A DNA stretch of 64,000 nucleotides from Silene conica (GCA_029255685.2 CM055319.2:27685568-27749567), one strand, 5' to 3'; counted from the first letter of the stretch, positions 43,401 to 59,400 are shown. Notes: generated by a model from the letters alone, not told the origin. Program-made: numbers and translations.

Positions 43401-46400
43401 TAAATAAGACAACAATATAATATACTCCGCACCGATCCAACGCCAAATAAACTCCGCACCGATCCAACACCAAATAAACTCCGCACCGATCACAAGACCC
43501 ATTACCTCCACACCAATCACAAGACCCAATATACTCCGCACCAGTCACAAGACCCAATATACTCCACACCAATCACAAGACCCAATATACTCCACACCAG
43601 TCAAAAGACCCAATATACTCCACACCAGTCACAAGACCCAATATACTCCGCTCCATATCGCAAGACCCATTATTCGTCACATCGTATCGTGTCACAGAAT
43701 TATTCAATCAAATAAAGCAATATATCAATCATTCAATATAATAAGATGAGCATTGTTAACATTGATTAATAATCAAATAACTCATCAACAGGCATACGGT
43801 ATTCCCCTACCTCAACTTGCAGAAAGACAGTCAATAGCTCCGAAAGATGTTCCCCGCGGAAACCGTCACCTAAACATATAATACTTAACGATCAACAACC
43901 CATACCAAGCCCTATACTTAAAATCGTAACACTGTGTCGAATTTCTTAACTTTCTAAAATTGGAAAGTTTCCCAAAGTAGAAACTTTCCCGAAATAGCAA
44001 CTTCACCAAAATAGTAACTTCCCGACTCATATGGTCTCATAAACAAAGCAACATAAGAATTTACAAACTTTACTATTTAAGGATTTACTAATTGTAGCAA
44101 GAACTCAAATGAGCAAATATTACTAACTCAAATGATAAAACAATGTTCATTAACAAGTATATTTATCATAGCAACTTCTAAACATAGATATACACTAATA
44201 ATATCACTAATCACAACATTAGTAATATTAACAACATTAACAATAATAAAATAATCCACTTTGTAACACCCCTATTTATTTAAGAGCCTTTAGCAAGACA
44301 TTCTCAAATAAGTAAAGCTGTTACCATCTCGGAATATCCGAGGTAGTGAATAACAAAGTAAGCAAACCAAAGTACTTTACATAAAAACTGATTAAATTTA
44401 AACTTGATATTACAACAACTACGAGAACCAAACTTTGATAAAAATAAAAGTACAACTGAAGATATCTAAGTGTGATGATCTAACTCTAAGTAGGTCCAAG
44501 CCATGTCTCTCTCCATGCCCAAGCTCCCAATCCATCAGTCACCGACCTGTAAAATCTACTCCCCATTCCGGATCATCGTAGGTGTCACACGAATACACAG
44601 GGTCAACCGCGAGATTGAGTAGAAAGATAAATAAGACAACAATATAATATACTCCGCACCGATCCAACGCCAAATAAACTCCGCACCGATCCAACACCAA
44701 ATAAACTCCGCACCGATCACAAGACCCATTACCTCCACACCAATCACAAGACCCAATATACTCCGCACCAGTCACAAGACCCAATATACTCCGCACCAAT
44801 CACAAGACCCAATATACTCCACACCAGTCAAAAGACCCAATATACTCCACACCAGTCACAAGACCCAATATACTCCGCTCCATATCACAAGACCCATTAT
44901 TCGTCACATCGTATCGTGTCACAGAATTATTCAATCAAATAAAGCAATATATCAATCATTCAATATAATAAGATGAGCATTGTTAACATTGATTAATAAT
45001 CAAATAACTCATCAACAGGCATACGGTATTCCCCTACCTCAACTTGCAGAAAGACAGTCAATAGCTCCGAAAGATGTTCCCCGCGGAAACCGTCACCTAA
45101 ACATATAATACTTAACGATCAACAACCCATACCAAGCCCTATACTTAAAATCGTAACACTGTGTCGAATTTCTTAACTTTCTAAAATTGGAAAGTTTCCC
45201 AAAGTAGAAACTTTCCCGAAATAGCAACTTCACCAAAATAGTAACTTCCCGACTCATATGGTCTCATAAACAAAGCAACATAAGAATTTACAAACTTTAC
45301 TATTTAAGGATTTACTAATTGTAGCAAGAACTCAAATGAGCAAATATTACTAACTCAAATGATAAAACAATGTTCATTAACAAGTATATTAATCATAGCA
45401 ACTTCTAAACATAGATATACACTAATAATATCACTAATCACAACATTAGTAATATTAACAACATTAACAATAATAAAATAATCCACTTTGTAACACCCCT
45501 ATTTATTTAAGAGCCTTTAGCAAGACATTCTCAAATAAGTAAAGCTGTTACCATCTCGGAATATCCGAGGTAGTGAATAACAAAGTAACCAAACCAAAGT
45601 ACTTTACATAAAAACTGATTAAATTTAAACTTGATATTACAACAACTACGAGAACCAAACTTTGATAAAAATAAAAGTACAACTGAAGATATCTAAGTGT
45701 GATGATCTAACTCTAAGTAGGTCCAAGCCATGTCTCTCTCCATGCCCAAGCTCCCAATCCATCAGTCACCGACCTGTAAAATCTACTCCCCATTCCGGAT
45801 CATCGTAGGTGTCAGACGAATACACATGGTCAACCGCGAGATTGAGTAGAAAGATAAATAAGACAACAATATAATATACTCCGCACCGATCCAACGCCAA
45901 ATAAACTCCGCACCGATCCAACACCAAATAAACTCCGCACCGATCACAAGACCCATTACCTCCACACCAATCACAAGACCCAATATACTCTGCACCAGTC
46001 ACAAGACCCAATATACTCCACACCAATCACAAGACCCAATATACTCCACACCAGTCAAAAGACCCAATATACGCCACACCAGTCACAAGACCCAATATAC
46101 TCCGCTCCATATCACAAGACCCATTATTCGTCACATCGTATCGTGTCACAGAATTATTCAATCAAATAAAGCAATATATCAATCATTCAATATAATAAGA
46201 TGAGCATTGTTAACATTGATTAATAATCAAATAACTCATCAACAGGCATACGGTATTCCCCTACCTCAACTTGCACAAAAAAACAGTCAATAGCTCCGAA
46301 AGATTTTCCTGCGGAAACCGTCACCTAAACATATAATACTTAACGATCAACAACCCATACCAAGCCCTATACTTAAAATCGTAACACTGTGTCGAATTTC

Positions 46401-47837
46401 TTAACTTTCTAAAATTGGAAAGTTTCCCAAAGTAGAAACTTTCCCGAAATAACAACTTCACCAAAATAGTAACTTCCCGACTCATATGGTCTCATAAACA
46501 AAGCAACATAAGAATTTACAAACTTTACTAATTAAGGATTTACTAATTGTAGCAAGAACTCAAATGAGCAAATATTACTAACTCAAATGATAAAACAATG
46601 TTCATTAACAAGTATATTAATCATAGCAACTTCTAAACATAGATATACACTAATAATATCACTAATCACAACATTAGTAATATTAACAACATTAACAATA
46701 ATAAAATAATCCTCTTTGTAACACCCCTATTTATTTAAGAGCCTTTAGCAAGACATTCTCAAATAAGTAAAGCTGTTACCATCTCGGAATATCCGAGGTA
46801 GTGAATAACAAAGTAAGCAAACCAAAGTACTTTACATAAAAACTGATTAAATTTAAACTTGATATTACAACAACTACGAGAACCAAACTTTGATAAAAAT
46901 AAAAGTACAACTGAAGATATCTAAGTGTGATGATCTAACTCTAAGTAGGTCCAAGCCATGTCTCTCTCCATGCCCAAGCTCCCAATCCATCAGTCACCGA
47001 CCTGTAAAATCTACTCCCCATTCCGGATCATCGTAGGTGTCAGACGAATACACATGGTCAACCGCGAGATTGAGTAGAAAGATAAATAAGACAACAATAT
47101 AATATACTCCGCACCGATCCAACGCCAAATAAACTCCGCACCGATCCAACACCAAATAAACTCCGCACCGATCACAAGACCCATTACCTCCACACCAATC
47201 ACAAGACCCAATATACTCCGCACCAGTCACAAGACCCAATATACTCCACACCAATCACAAGACCCAATATACTCCACACCAGTCAAAAGACCCAATATAC
47301 TCCACACCAGTCACAAGACCCAATATACTCCGCTCCATATCACAAGACCCATTATTCGTCACATCGTATCGTGTCACAGAATTATTCAATCAAATAAAGC
47401 AATATATCAATCATTCAATATAATAAGATGAGCATTGTTAACATTGATTAATAATCAAATAACTCATCAACAGGCATACGGTATTCCCCTACCTCAACTT
47501 GCAGAAAGACAGTCAATAGCTCCGAAAGATGTTCCCCGCGGAAACCGTCACCTAAACATATAATACTTAACGATCAACAACCCATACCAAGCCCTATACT
47601 TAAAATCGTAACACTGTGTCGAATTTCTTAACTTTCTAAAATTGGAAAGTTTCCCAAAGTAGAAACTTTCCCGAAATAGCAACTTCACCAAAATAGTAAC
47701 TTCCCGACTCATATGGTCTCATAAACAAAGCAACATAAGAATTTACAAACTTTACTATTTAAGGATTTACTAATTGTAGCAAGAACTCAAATGAGCAAAT
47801 ATTACTAACTCAAATGATAAAACAATGTTCATTAACA
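40474..47837. repeat. Tetramer-scale duplication, 4909-bp offset (units 34-36 and 38-40)
   Basis: Units 34 and 38 start 4909 bp apart and share several rare variants together: agtaaccaaacc, ctctgcaccag, ttgcacaaaaaaacag and gattttcctgcgg. The following units (35/39 type H, 36/40 type G) also match in type. The end of unit 37 has the type-G leader (tactatttaagg) but unit 38 starts with the non-G agtatattaatc, marking a likely exchange junction near 45300-45390. Confidence 0.7.
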
Positions 47838-49064
47838 AGTATATTTATCATAGCAACTTCTAAACATAGATATACACTAATAATATCACTAATCACAACA
47901 TTAGTAATATTAACAACATTAACAATAATAAAATAATCCACTTTGTAACACCCCTATTTATTTAAGAGCCTTTAGCAAGACATTCTCAAATAAGTAAAGC
48001 TGTTACCATCTCGGAATATCCGAGGTAGTGAATAACAAAGTAAGCAAACCAAAGTACTTTACATAAAAACTGATTAAATTTAAACTTGATATTACAACAA
48101 CTACGAGAACCAAACTTTGATAAAAATAAAAGTACAACTGAAGATATCTAAGTGTGATGATCTAACTCTAAGTAGGTCCAAGCCATGTCTCTCTCCATGC
48201 CCAAGCTCCCAATCCATCAGTCACCGACCTGTAAAATCTACTCCCCATTCCGGATCATCGTAGGTGTCACACGAATACACAGGGTCAACCGCGAGATTGA
48301 GTAGAAAGATAAATAAGACAACAATATAATATACTCCGCACCGATCCAACGCCAAATAAACTCCGCACCGATCCAACACCAAATAAACTCCGCACCGATC
48401 ACAAGACCCATTACCTCCACACCAATCACAAGACCCAATATACTCCGCACCAGTCACAAGACCCAATATACTCCACACCAATCACAAGACCCAATATACT
48501 CCACACCAGTCAAAAGACCCAATATACTCCACACCAGTCACAAGACCCAATATACTCCGCTCCATATCACAAGACCCATTATTCGTCACATCGTATCGTG
48601 TCACAGAATTATTCAATCAAATAAAGCAATATATCAATCATTCAATATAATAAGATGAGCATTGTTAACATTGATTAATAATCAAATAACTCATCAACAG
48701 GCATACGGTATTCCCCTACCTCAACTTGCAGAAAGACAGTCAATAGCTCCGAAAGATGTTCCCCGCGGAAACCGTCACCTAAACATATAATACTTAACGA
48801 TCAACAACCCATACCAAGCCCTATACTTAAAATCGTAACACTGTGTCGAATTTCTTAACTTTCTAAAATTGGAAAGTTTCCCAAAGTAGAAACTTTCCCG
48901 AAATAGCAACTTCACCAAAATAGTAACTTCCCGACTCATATGGTCTCATAAACAAAGCAACATAAGAATTTACAAACTTTACTAATTAAGGATTTACTAA
49001 TTGTAGCAAGAACTCAAATGAGCAAATATTACTAACTCAAATGATAAAACAATGTTCATTAACA

Positions 49065-52000
49065 AGTATATTAATCATAGCAACTTCTAAACATAGATAT
49101 ACACTAATAATATCACTAATCACAACATTAGTAATATTAACAACATTAACAATAATAAAATAATCCACTTTGTAACACCCCTATTTATTTAAGAGGCTTT
49201 AGCAAGACATTCTCAAATAAGTAAAGCTGTTACCATCTCGGAATATCCGAGGTAGTGAATAACAAAGTAAGCAAACCAAAGTACTTTACATAAAAACTGA
49301 TTAAATTTAAACTTGATATTACAACAACTACGAGAACCAAACTTTGATAAAAATAAAAGTACAACTGAAGATATCTAAGTGTGATGATCTAACTCTAAGT
49401 AGGTCCAAGCCATGTCTCTCTCCATGCCCAAGCTCCCAATCCATCAGTCACCGACCTGTAAAATCTACTCCCCATTCCGGATCATCGTAGGTGTCAGACG
49501 AATACACATGGTCAACCGCGAGATTGAGTAGAAAGATAAATAAGACAACAATATAATATACTCCGCACCGATCCAACGCCAAATAAACTCCGCACCGATC
49601 CAACACCAAATAAACTCCGCACCGATCACAAGACCCATTACCTCCACACCAATCACAAGACCCAATATACTCCGCACCAGTCACAAGACCCAATATACTC
49701 CACACCAATCACAAGACCCAATATACTCCACACCAGTCAAAAGACCCAATATACTCCACACCAGTCACAAGACCCAATATACTCCGCTCCATATCACAAG
49801 ACCCATTATTCGTCACATCGTATCGTGTCACAGAATTATTCAATCAAATAAAGCAATATATCAATCATTCAATATAATAAGATGAGCATTGTTAACATTG
49901 ATTAATAATCAAATAACTCATCAACAGGCATACGGTATTCCCCTACCTCAACTTGCAGAAAGACAGTCAATAGCTCCGAAAGATGTTCCCCGCGGAAACC
50001 GTCACCTAAACATATAATACTTAACGATCAACAACCCATACCAAGCCCTATACTTAAAATCGTAACACTGTGTCGAATTTCTTAACTTTCTAAAATTGGA
50101 AAGTTTCCCAAAGTAGAAACTTTCCCGAAATAGCAACTTCACCAAAATAGTAACTTCCCGACTCATATGGTCTCATAAACAAAGCAACATAAGAATTTAC
50201 AAACTTTACTATTTAAGGATTTACTAATTGTAGCAAGAACTCAAATGAGCAAATATTACTAACTCAAATGATAAAACAATGTTCATTAACAAGTATATTT
50301 ATCATAGCAACTTCTAAACATAGATATACACTAATAATATCACTAATCACAACATTAGTAATATTAACAACATTAACAATAATAAAATAATCCACTTTGT
50401 AACACCCCTATTTATTTAAGAGCCTTTAGCAAGACATTCTCAAATAAGTAAAGCTGTTACCATCTCGGAATATCCGAGGTAGTGAATAACAAAGTAAGCA
50501 AACCAAAGTACTTTACATAAAAACTGATTAAATTTAAACTTGATATTACAACAACTACGAGAACCAAACTTTGATAAAAATAAAAGTACAACTGAAGATA
50601 TCTAAGTGTGATGATCTAACTCTAAGTAGGTCCAAGCCATGTCTCTCTCCATGCCCAAGCTCCCAATCCATCAGTCACCGACCTGTAAAATCTACTCCCC
50701 ATTCCGGATCATCGTAGGTGTCACACGAATACACAGGGTCAACCGCGAGATTGAGTAGAAAGATAAATAAGACAACAATATAATATACTCCGCACCGATC
50801 CAACGCCAAATAAACTCCGCACCGATCCAACACCAAATAAACTCCGCACCGATCACAAGACCCATTACCTCCACACCAATCACAAGACCCAATATACTCC
50901 GCACCAGTCACAAGACCCAATATACTCCACACCAATCACAAGACCCAATATACTCCACACCAGTCAAAAGACCCAATATACTCCACACCAGTCACAAGAC
51001 CCAATATACTCCGCTCCATATCACAAGACCCATTATTCGTCACATCGTATCGTGTCACAGAATTATTCAATCAAATAAAGCAATATATCAATCATTCAAT
51101 ATAATAAGATGAGCATTGTTAACATTGATTAATAATCAAATAACTCATCAACAGGCATACGGTATTCCCCTACCTCAACTTGCAGAAAGACAGTCAATAG
51201 CTCCGAAAGATGTTCCCCGCGGAAACCGTCACCTAAACATATAATACTTAACGATCAACAACCCATACCAAGCCCTATACTTAAAATCGTAACACTGTGT
51301 CGAATTTCTTAACTTTCTAAAATTGGAAAGTTTCCCAAAGTAGAAACTTTCCCGAAATAGCAACTTCACCAAAATAGTAACTTCCCGACTCATATGGTCT
51401 CATAAACAAAGCAACATAAGAATTTACAAACTTTACTAATTAAGGATTTACTAATTGTAGCAAGAACTCAAATGAGCAAATATTACTATAACTCAAATGA
51501 TAAAACAATGTTCATTAACAAGTATATTAATCATAGCAACTTCTAAACATAGATATACACTAATAATATCACTAATCACAACATTAGTAATATTAACAAC
51601 ATTAACAATAATAAAATAATCCACTTTGTAACACCCCTATTTATTTAAGAGGCTTTAGCAAGACATTCTCAAATAAGTAAAGCTGTTACCATCTCGGAAT
51701 ATCCGAGGTAGTGAATAACAAAGTAAGCAAACCAAAGTACTTTACATAAAAACTGATTAAATTTAAACTTGATATTACAACAACTACGAGAACCAAACTT
51801 TGATAAAAATAAAAGTACAACTGAAGATATCTAAGTGTGATGATCTAACTCTAAGTAGGTCCAAGCCATGTCTCTCTCCATGCCCAAGCTCCCAATCCAT
51901 CAGTCACCGACCTGTAAAATCTACTCCCCATTCCGGATCATCGTAGGTGTCAGACGAATACACATGGTCAACCGCGAGATTGAGTAGAAAGATAAATAAG

Positions 52001-53974
52001 ACAACAATATAATATACTCCGCACCGATCCAACGCCAAATAAACTCCGCACCGATCCAACACCAAATAAACTCCGCACCGATCACAAGACCCATTACCTC
52101 CACACCAATCACAAGACCCAATATACTCCGCACCAGTCACAAGACCCAATATACTCCACACCAATCACAAGACCCAATATACTCCACACCAGTCAAAAGA
52201 CCCAATATACTCCACACCAGTCACAAGACCCAATATACTCCGCTCCATATCACAAGACCCATTATTCGTCACATCGTATCGTGTCACAGAATTATTCAAT
52301 CAAATAAAGCAATATATCAATCATTCAATATAATAAGATGAGCATTGTTAACATTGATTAATAATCAAATAACTCATCAACAGGCATACGGTATTCCCCT
52401 ACCTCAACTTGCAGAAAGACAGTCAATAGCTCCGAAAGATGTTCCCCGCGGAAACCGTCACCTAAACATATAATACTTAACGATCAACAACCCATACCAA
52501 GCCCTATACTTAAAATCGTAACACTGTGTCGAATTTCTTAACTTTCTAAAATTGGAAAGTTTCCCAAAGTAGAAACTTTCCCGAAATAGCAACTTCACCA
52601 AAATAGTAACTTCCCGACTCATATGGTCTCATAAACAAAGCAACATAAGAATTTACAAACTTTACTATTTAAGGATTTACTAATTGTAGCAAGAACTCAA
52701 ATGAGCAAATATTACTAACTCAAATGATAAAACAATGTTCATTAACAAGTATATTTATCATAGCAACTTCTAAACATAGATATACACTAATAATATCACT
52801 AATCACAACATTAGTAATATTAACAACATTAACAATAATAAAATAATCCACTTTGTAACACCCCTATTTATTTAAGAGCCTTTAGCAAGACATTCTCAAA
52901 TAAGTAAAGCTGTTACCATCTCGGAATATCCGAGGTAGTGAATAACAAAGTAAGCAAACCAAAGTACTTTACATAAAAACTGATTAAATTTAAACTTGAT
53001 ATTACAACAACTACGAGAACCAAACTTTGATAAAAATAAAAGTACAACTGAAGATATCTAAGTGTGATGATCTAACTCTAAGTAGGTCCAAGCCATGTCT
53101 CTCTCCATGCCCAAGCTCCCAATCCATCAGTCACCGACCTGTAAAATCTACTCCCCATTCCGGATCATCGTAGGTGTCACACGAATACACAGGGTCAACC
53201 GCGAGATTGAGTAGAAAGATAAATAAGACAACAATATAATATACTCCGCACCGATCCAACGCCAAATAAACTCCGCACCGATCCAACACCAAATAAACTC
53301 CGCACCGATCACAAGACCCATTACCTCCACACCAATCACAAGACCCAATATACTCCGCACCAGTCACAAGACCCAATATACTCCACACCAATCACAAGAC
53401 CCAATATACTCCACACCAGTCAAAAGACCCAATATACTCCCCACCAGTCACAAGACCCAATATACTCCGCTCCATATCACAAGACCCATTATTCGTCACA
53501 TCGTATCGTGTCACAGAATTATTCAATCAAATAAAGCAATATATCAATCATTCAATATAATAAGATGAGCATTGTTAACATTGATTAATAATCAAATAAC
53601 TCATCAACAGGCATACGGTATTCCCCTACCTCAACTTGCAGAAAGACAGTCAATAGCTCCGAAAGATGTTCCCCGCGGAAACCGTCACCTAAACATATAA
53701 TACTTAACGATCAACAACCCATACCAAGCCCTATACTTAAAATCGTAACACTGTGTCGAATTTCTTAACTTTCTAAAATTGGAAAGTTTCCCAAAGTAGA
53801 AACTTTCCCGAAATAGCAACTTCACCAAAATAGTAACTTCCCGACTCATATGGTCTCATAAACAAAGCAACATAAGAATTTACAAACTTTACTAATTAAG
53901 GATTTACTAATTGTAGCAAGAACTCAAATGAGCAAATATTACTAACTCAAATGATAAAACAATGTTCATTAACA
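49065..53974. repeat. Duplicated dimer, units 41-42 and 43-44
   Basis: Units 41 and 43 alone carry aagaggcttt (49191 and 51647) in place of aagagcctt. The offset is 2456 bp, that is two units plus a 2-bp insertion (tattactataactc, near 51487) at the end of unit 42. Both dimers are H then G. This fits a local two-unit unequal crossover, with the 2-bp insertion arising in one copy. Confidence 0.75.
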
Positions 53975-56430
53975 AGTATATTAATCATAGCAACTTCTAA
54001 ACATAGATATACACTAATAATATCACTAATCACAACATTAGTAATATTAACAACATTAACAATAATAAAATAATCCACTTTGTAACACCCCTATTTATTT
54101 AAGAGCCTTTAGCAAGACATTCTCAAATAAGTAAAGCTGTTACCATCTCGGAATATCCGAGGTAGTGAATAACAAAGTAACCAAACCAAAGTACTTTACA
54201 TAAAAACTGATTAAATTTAAACTTGATATTACAACAACTACGAGAACCAAACTTTGATAAAAATAAAAGTACAACTGAAGATATCTAAGTGTGATGATCT
54301 AACTCTAAGTAGGTCCAAGCCATGTCTCTCTCCATGCCCAAGCTCCCAATCCATCAGTCACCGACCTGTAAAATCTACTCCCCATTCCGGATCATCGTAG
54401 GTGTCAGACGAATACACATGGTCAACCGCGAGATTGAGTAGAAAGATAAATAAGACAACAATATAATATACTCCGCACCGATCCAACGCCAAATAAACTC
54501 CGCACCGATCCAACACCAAATAAACTCCGCACCGATCACAAGACCCATTACCTCCACACCAATCACAAGACCCAATATACTCCGCACCAGTCACAAGACC
54601 CAATATACTCCACACCAATCACAAGACCCAATATACTCCACACCAGTCAAAAGACCCAATATACTCCACACCAGTCACAAGACCCAATATACTCCGCTCC
54701 ATATCACAAGACCCATTATTCGTCACATCGTATCGTGTCACAGAATTATTCAATCAAATAAAGCAATATATCAATCATTCAATATAATAAGATGAGCATT
54801 GTTAACATTGATTAATAATCAAATAACTCATCAACAGGCATACGGTATTCCCTTACCTCAACTTGCACAAAAAAACAGTCAATAGCTCCGAAAGATTTTC
54901 CTGCGGAAACCGTCACCTAAACATATAATACTTAACGATCAACAACCCATACCAAGCCCTATACTTAAAATCGTAACACTGTGTCGAATTTCTTAACTTT
55001 CTAAAATTGGAAAGTTTCCCAAAGTAGAAACTTTCCCGAAATAGCAACTTCACCAAAATAGTAACTTCCCGACTCATATGGTCTCATAAACAAAGCAACA
55101 TAAGAATTTACAAACTTTACTAATTAAGGATTTACTAATTGTAGCAAGAACTCAAATGAGCAAATATTACTAACTCAAATGATAAAACAATGTTCATTAA
55201 CAAGTATATTAATCATAGCAACTTCTAAACATAGATATACACTAATAATATCACTAATCACAACATTAGTAATATTAACAACATTAACAATAATAAAATA
55301 ATCCACTTTGTAACACCCCTATTTATTTAAGAGCCTTTAGCAAGACATTCTCAAATAAGTAAAGCTGTTACCATCTCGGAATATCCGAGGTAGTGAATAA
55401 CAAAGTAACCAAACCAAAGTACTTTACATAAAAACTGATAAAATTTAAACTTGATATTACAACAACTACGAGAACCAAACTTTGATAAAAATAAAAGTAC
55501 AACTGAAGATATCTAAGTGTGATGATCTAACTCTAAGTAGGTCCAAGCCATGTCTCTCTCCATGCCCAAGCTCCCAATCCATCAGTCACCGACCTGTAAA
55601 ATCTACTCCCCATTCCGGATCATCGTAGGTGTCACACGAATACACATGGTCAACCGCGAGATTGAGTAGAAAGATAAATAAGACAACAATATAATATACT
55701 CCGCACCGATCCAACGCCAAATAAACTCCGCACCGATCCAACACCAAATAAACTCCGCACCGATCACAAGACCCATTACCTCCACACCAATCACAAGACC
55801 CAATATTATCCGCACCAGTCACAAGACCCAATATACTCCACACCAATCACAAGACCCAATATACTCCACACCAGTCAAAAGACCCAATATACTCCACACC
55901 AGTCACAAGACCCAATATACTCCGCTCCATATCACAAGACCCATTATTCGTCACATCGTATCGTGTCACAGAATTATTCAATCAAATAAAGCAATATATC
56001 AATCATTCAATATAATAAGATGAGCATTGTTAACATTGATTAATAATCAAATAACTCATCAACAGGCATACGGTATTCCCTTACCTCAACTTGCACAAAA
56101 AAACAGTCAATAGCTCAGAAAGATTTTCCTGCGGAAACCGTCACCTAAACATATAATACTTAACGATCAACAACCCATACCAAGCCCTATACTTAAAATC
56201 GTAACACTGTGTCGAATTTCTTAACTTTCTAAAATTGGAAAGTTTCCCAAAGTAGAAACTTTCCCGAAATAGCAACTTCACCAAAATAGTAACTTCCCGA
56301 CTCATATGGTCTCATAAACAAAGCAACATAAGAATTTACAAACTTTACTAATTAAGGATTTACTAATTGTAGCAAGAACTCAAATGAGCAAATATTACTA
56401 ACTCAAATGATAAAACAATGTTCATTAACA

Positions 56431-59400
56431 AGTATATTAATCATAGCAACTTCTAAACATAGATATACACTAATAATATCACTAATCACAACATTAGTAA
56501 TATTAACAACATTAACAATAATAAAATAATCCAATTTGTAACACCCCTATTTATTTAAGAGTCTTTAGCAAGACATTCTCAAATAAGTAAAGCTGTTACC
56601 ATCTCGGACTATCCGAGGTAGTGAATAACAAAGTAAGCAAACCAAAGTACTTTACATAAAAACTGATTAAATTTAAACTTGATATTACAACAACTACGAG
56701 AACCAAACTTAGATAAAAATAAAAGTACAACTGAAGATATCTAAGTGTGATCTAACTCTAAGTAGGTCCAAGCCATGTCTCTCTCCATGCCCAAGCTCCC
56801 AATCCATCTGTCACCGACCTGTAAAATCTACTCCCCATTCCGGATCATCGTAGGTGTCACACGAATACACAGGGTCAACCGCGAGGTTGAGTAGAAAGAT
56901 AAATAAGACAACAATATAATATACTCCGCACCGATCCAACGCCAAATAAACTCCGCACCGATCCAACACCAAATAAACTCCGCACCGATCACAAGACCCA
57001 TTACCTCCACACCAATCACAAGACCCAATATACTCCGCACCAGTCACAAGACCCAATATACTCCACACCAATCACAAGACCCAATATACTCCACACCAGT
57101 CACAAGACCCAATATACTCCACACCAGTCACAAGACCCAATATACTCCGCTCCATATCACAAGACCCATTATTCGTCACATCGTATCGTGTCACAGAATT
57201 ATTCAATCAAATAAAGCAATATATCAATCATTCAATATAATAAGATGAGCATTGTTAACATTGATTATTAATCAAATAACTCATCAACAGGCATACGGTA
57301 TTCCCCTACCTCAACTTGCAGAAAGACAGTCAATAGCTCCGAAAGATTTTCCTGCGGAAACCGTCACCTAAACATATAATACTTAACGATCAACAACCCA
57401 TACCAAGCCCTATACTTAAAATCGTAACACTGTGTCGAATTTCTTAACTTTCTAAAATTGGAAAGTTTCCCAAAGTAGAAACTTTCCCGAAATAGCAACT
57501 TCACCAAAATAGTAACTTCCCGACTCATATGGTCTCATAAACAAAGCAACATAAGAATTTACAAACTTTACTAATTAAGGATTTACTAATTGTAGCAAGA
57601 ACTCAAATGAGCAAATATTACTAACTCAAATGATAAAACAATGTTCATTAACAAGTATATTAATCATAGCAACTTCTAAACATAGATATACACTAATAAT
57701 ATCACTAATCACAACATTAGTAATATTAACAACATTAACAATAATAAAATAATCCAATTTGTAACACCCCTATTTATTTAAGAGTCTTTAGCAAGACATT
57801 CTCAAATAAGTAAAGCTGTTACCATCTCGGACTATCCGAGGTAGTGAATAACAAAGTAAGCAAACCAAAGTACTTTACATAAAAACTGATTAAATTTAAA
57901 CTTGATATTACAACAACTACGAGAACCAAACTTAGATAAAAATAAAAGTACAACTGAAGATATCTAAGTGTGATCTAACTCTAAGTAGGTCCAAGCCATG
58001 TCTCTCTCCATGCCCAAGCTCCCAATCCATCTGTCACCGACCTGTAAATCTACTCCCCATTCCGGATCATCGTAGGTGTCACACGAATACACAGGGTCAA
58101 CCGCGAGGTTGAGTAGAAAGATAAATAAGACAACAATATAATATACTCCGCACCGATCCAACGCCAAATAAACTCCGGACCGATCCAACACCAAATAAAC
58201 TCCGCACCGATCACAAGACCCATTACCTCCACACCAATCACAAGACCCAATATACTCCGCACCAGTCACCAGACCCAATATACTCCACACCAATCACAAG
58301 ACCCATTATACTCCACACCAGTCACAAGACCCAATATACTCCACACCAGTCACAAGACCCAATATACTCCGCTCCATATCACAAGACCCATTATTCGTCA
58401 CATCGTATCGTGTCACAAAATTATTCAATCAAATAAAGCAATATATCAATCATTCAATATAATAAGATGAGCATTGTTAACATTGATTAATAATCAAATA
58501 ACTCATCAACAGGCATACGGTATTCCCCTACCTCAACTTGCAGAAAGACAGTCAATAGCTCCGAAAGATGTTCCCCGCGGAAACCGTCACCTAAACATAT
58601 AATACTTAACGATCAACAACCCATACCAAGCCCTATACTTAAAATCGTAACACTGTGTCGAATTTCTTAACTTTCTAAAATTGGAAAGTTTCCCAAAGTA
58701 GAAACTTTCCCGAAATAGCAACTTCACCAAAATAGTAACTTCCCGACTCATATGGTCTCATAAACAAAGCAACATAAGAATTTACAAACTTTACTAATTA
58801 AGGATTTACTAATTGTAGCAAGAACTCAAATGAGCAAATATTACTAACTCAAATGATAAAACAATGTTCATTAACAAGTATATTAATCATAGCAACTTCT
58901 AAACATAGATATACACTAATAATATCACTAATCACAACATTAGTAATATTAACAACATTAACAATAATAAAATAATCCAATTTGTAACACCCCTATTTAT
59001 TTAAGAGTCTTTAGCAAGACATTCTCAAATAAGTAAAGCTGTTACCATCTCGGACTATCCGAGGTAGTGAATAACAAAGTAAGCAAACCAAAGTACTTTA
59101 CATAAAAACTGATTAAATTTAAACTTGAGATTACAACAACTACGAGAACCAAACTTAGATAAAAATAAAAGTACAACTGAAGATATCTAAGTGTGATCTA
59201 ACTCTAAGTAGGTCCAAGCCATGTCTCTCTCCATGCCCAAGCTCCCAATCCATCTGTCACCGACCTGTAAAATCTACTCCCCATTCCGGATCATCGTAGG
59301 TGTCACACGAATACACAGGGTCAACCGCGAGGTTGAGTAGAAAGATAAATAAGACAACAATATAATATACTCCGCACCGATCCAACGCCAAATAAACTCC

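Larger units (their letters stand above)
30658..56430. repeat. Array zone 3: units 26-46, largely alternating unit types
   Basis: All 21 units share cgcgagattgag where other zones have cgcgaggttgag. Type G (cacagggtc, start agtatatttatc, preceded by tactatttaagg) is units 26, 29, 31, 33, 36, 37, 40, 42 and 44. Type H (gtcagacgaa plus cacatggtc) is units 27, 32, 34, 35, 38, 39, 41, 43 and 45. An intermediate type (gtcacacgaa plus cacatggtc) is units 28, 30 and 46. Units 34, 38, 45 and 46 also carry ttgcacaaaaaaacag with gattttcctgcgg. From unit 39 to 45 the types strictly alternate, giving a dimeric higher-order repeat of about 2454 bp. Confidence 0.85.
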
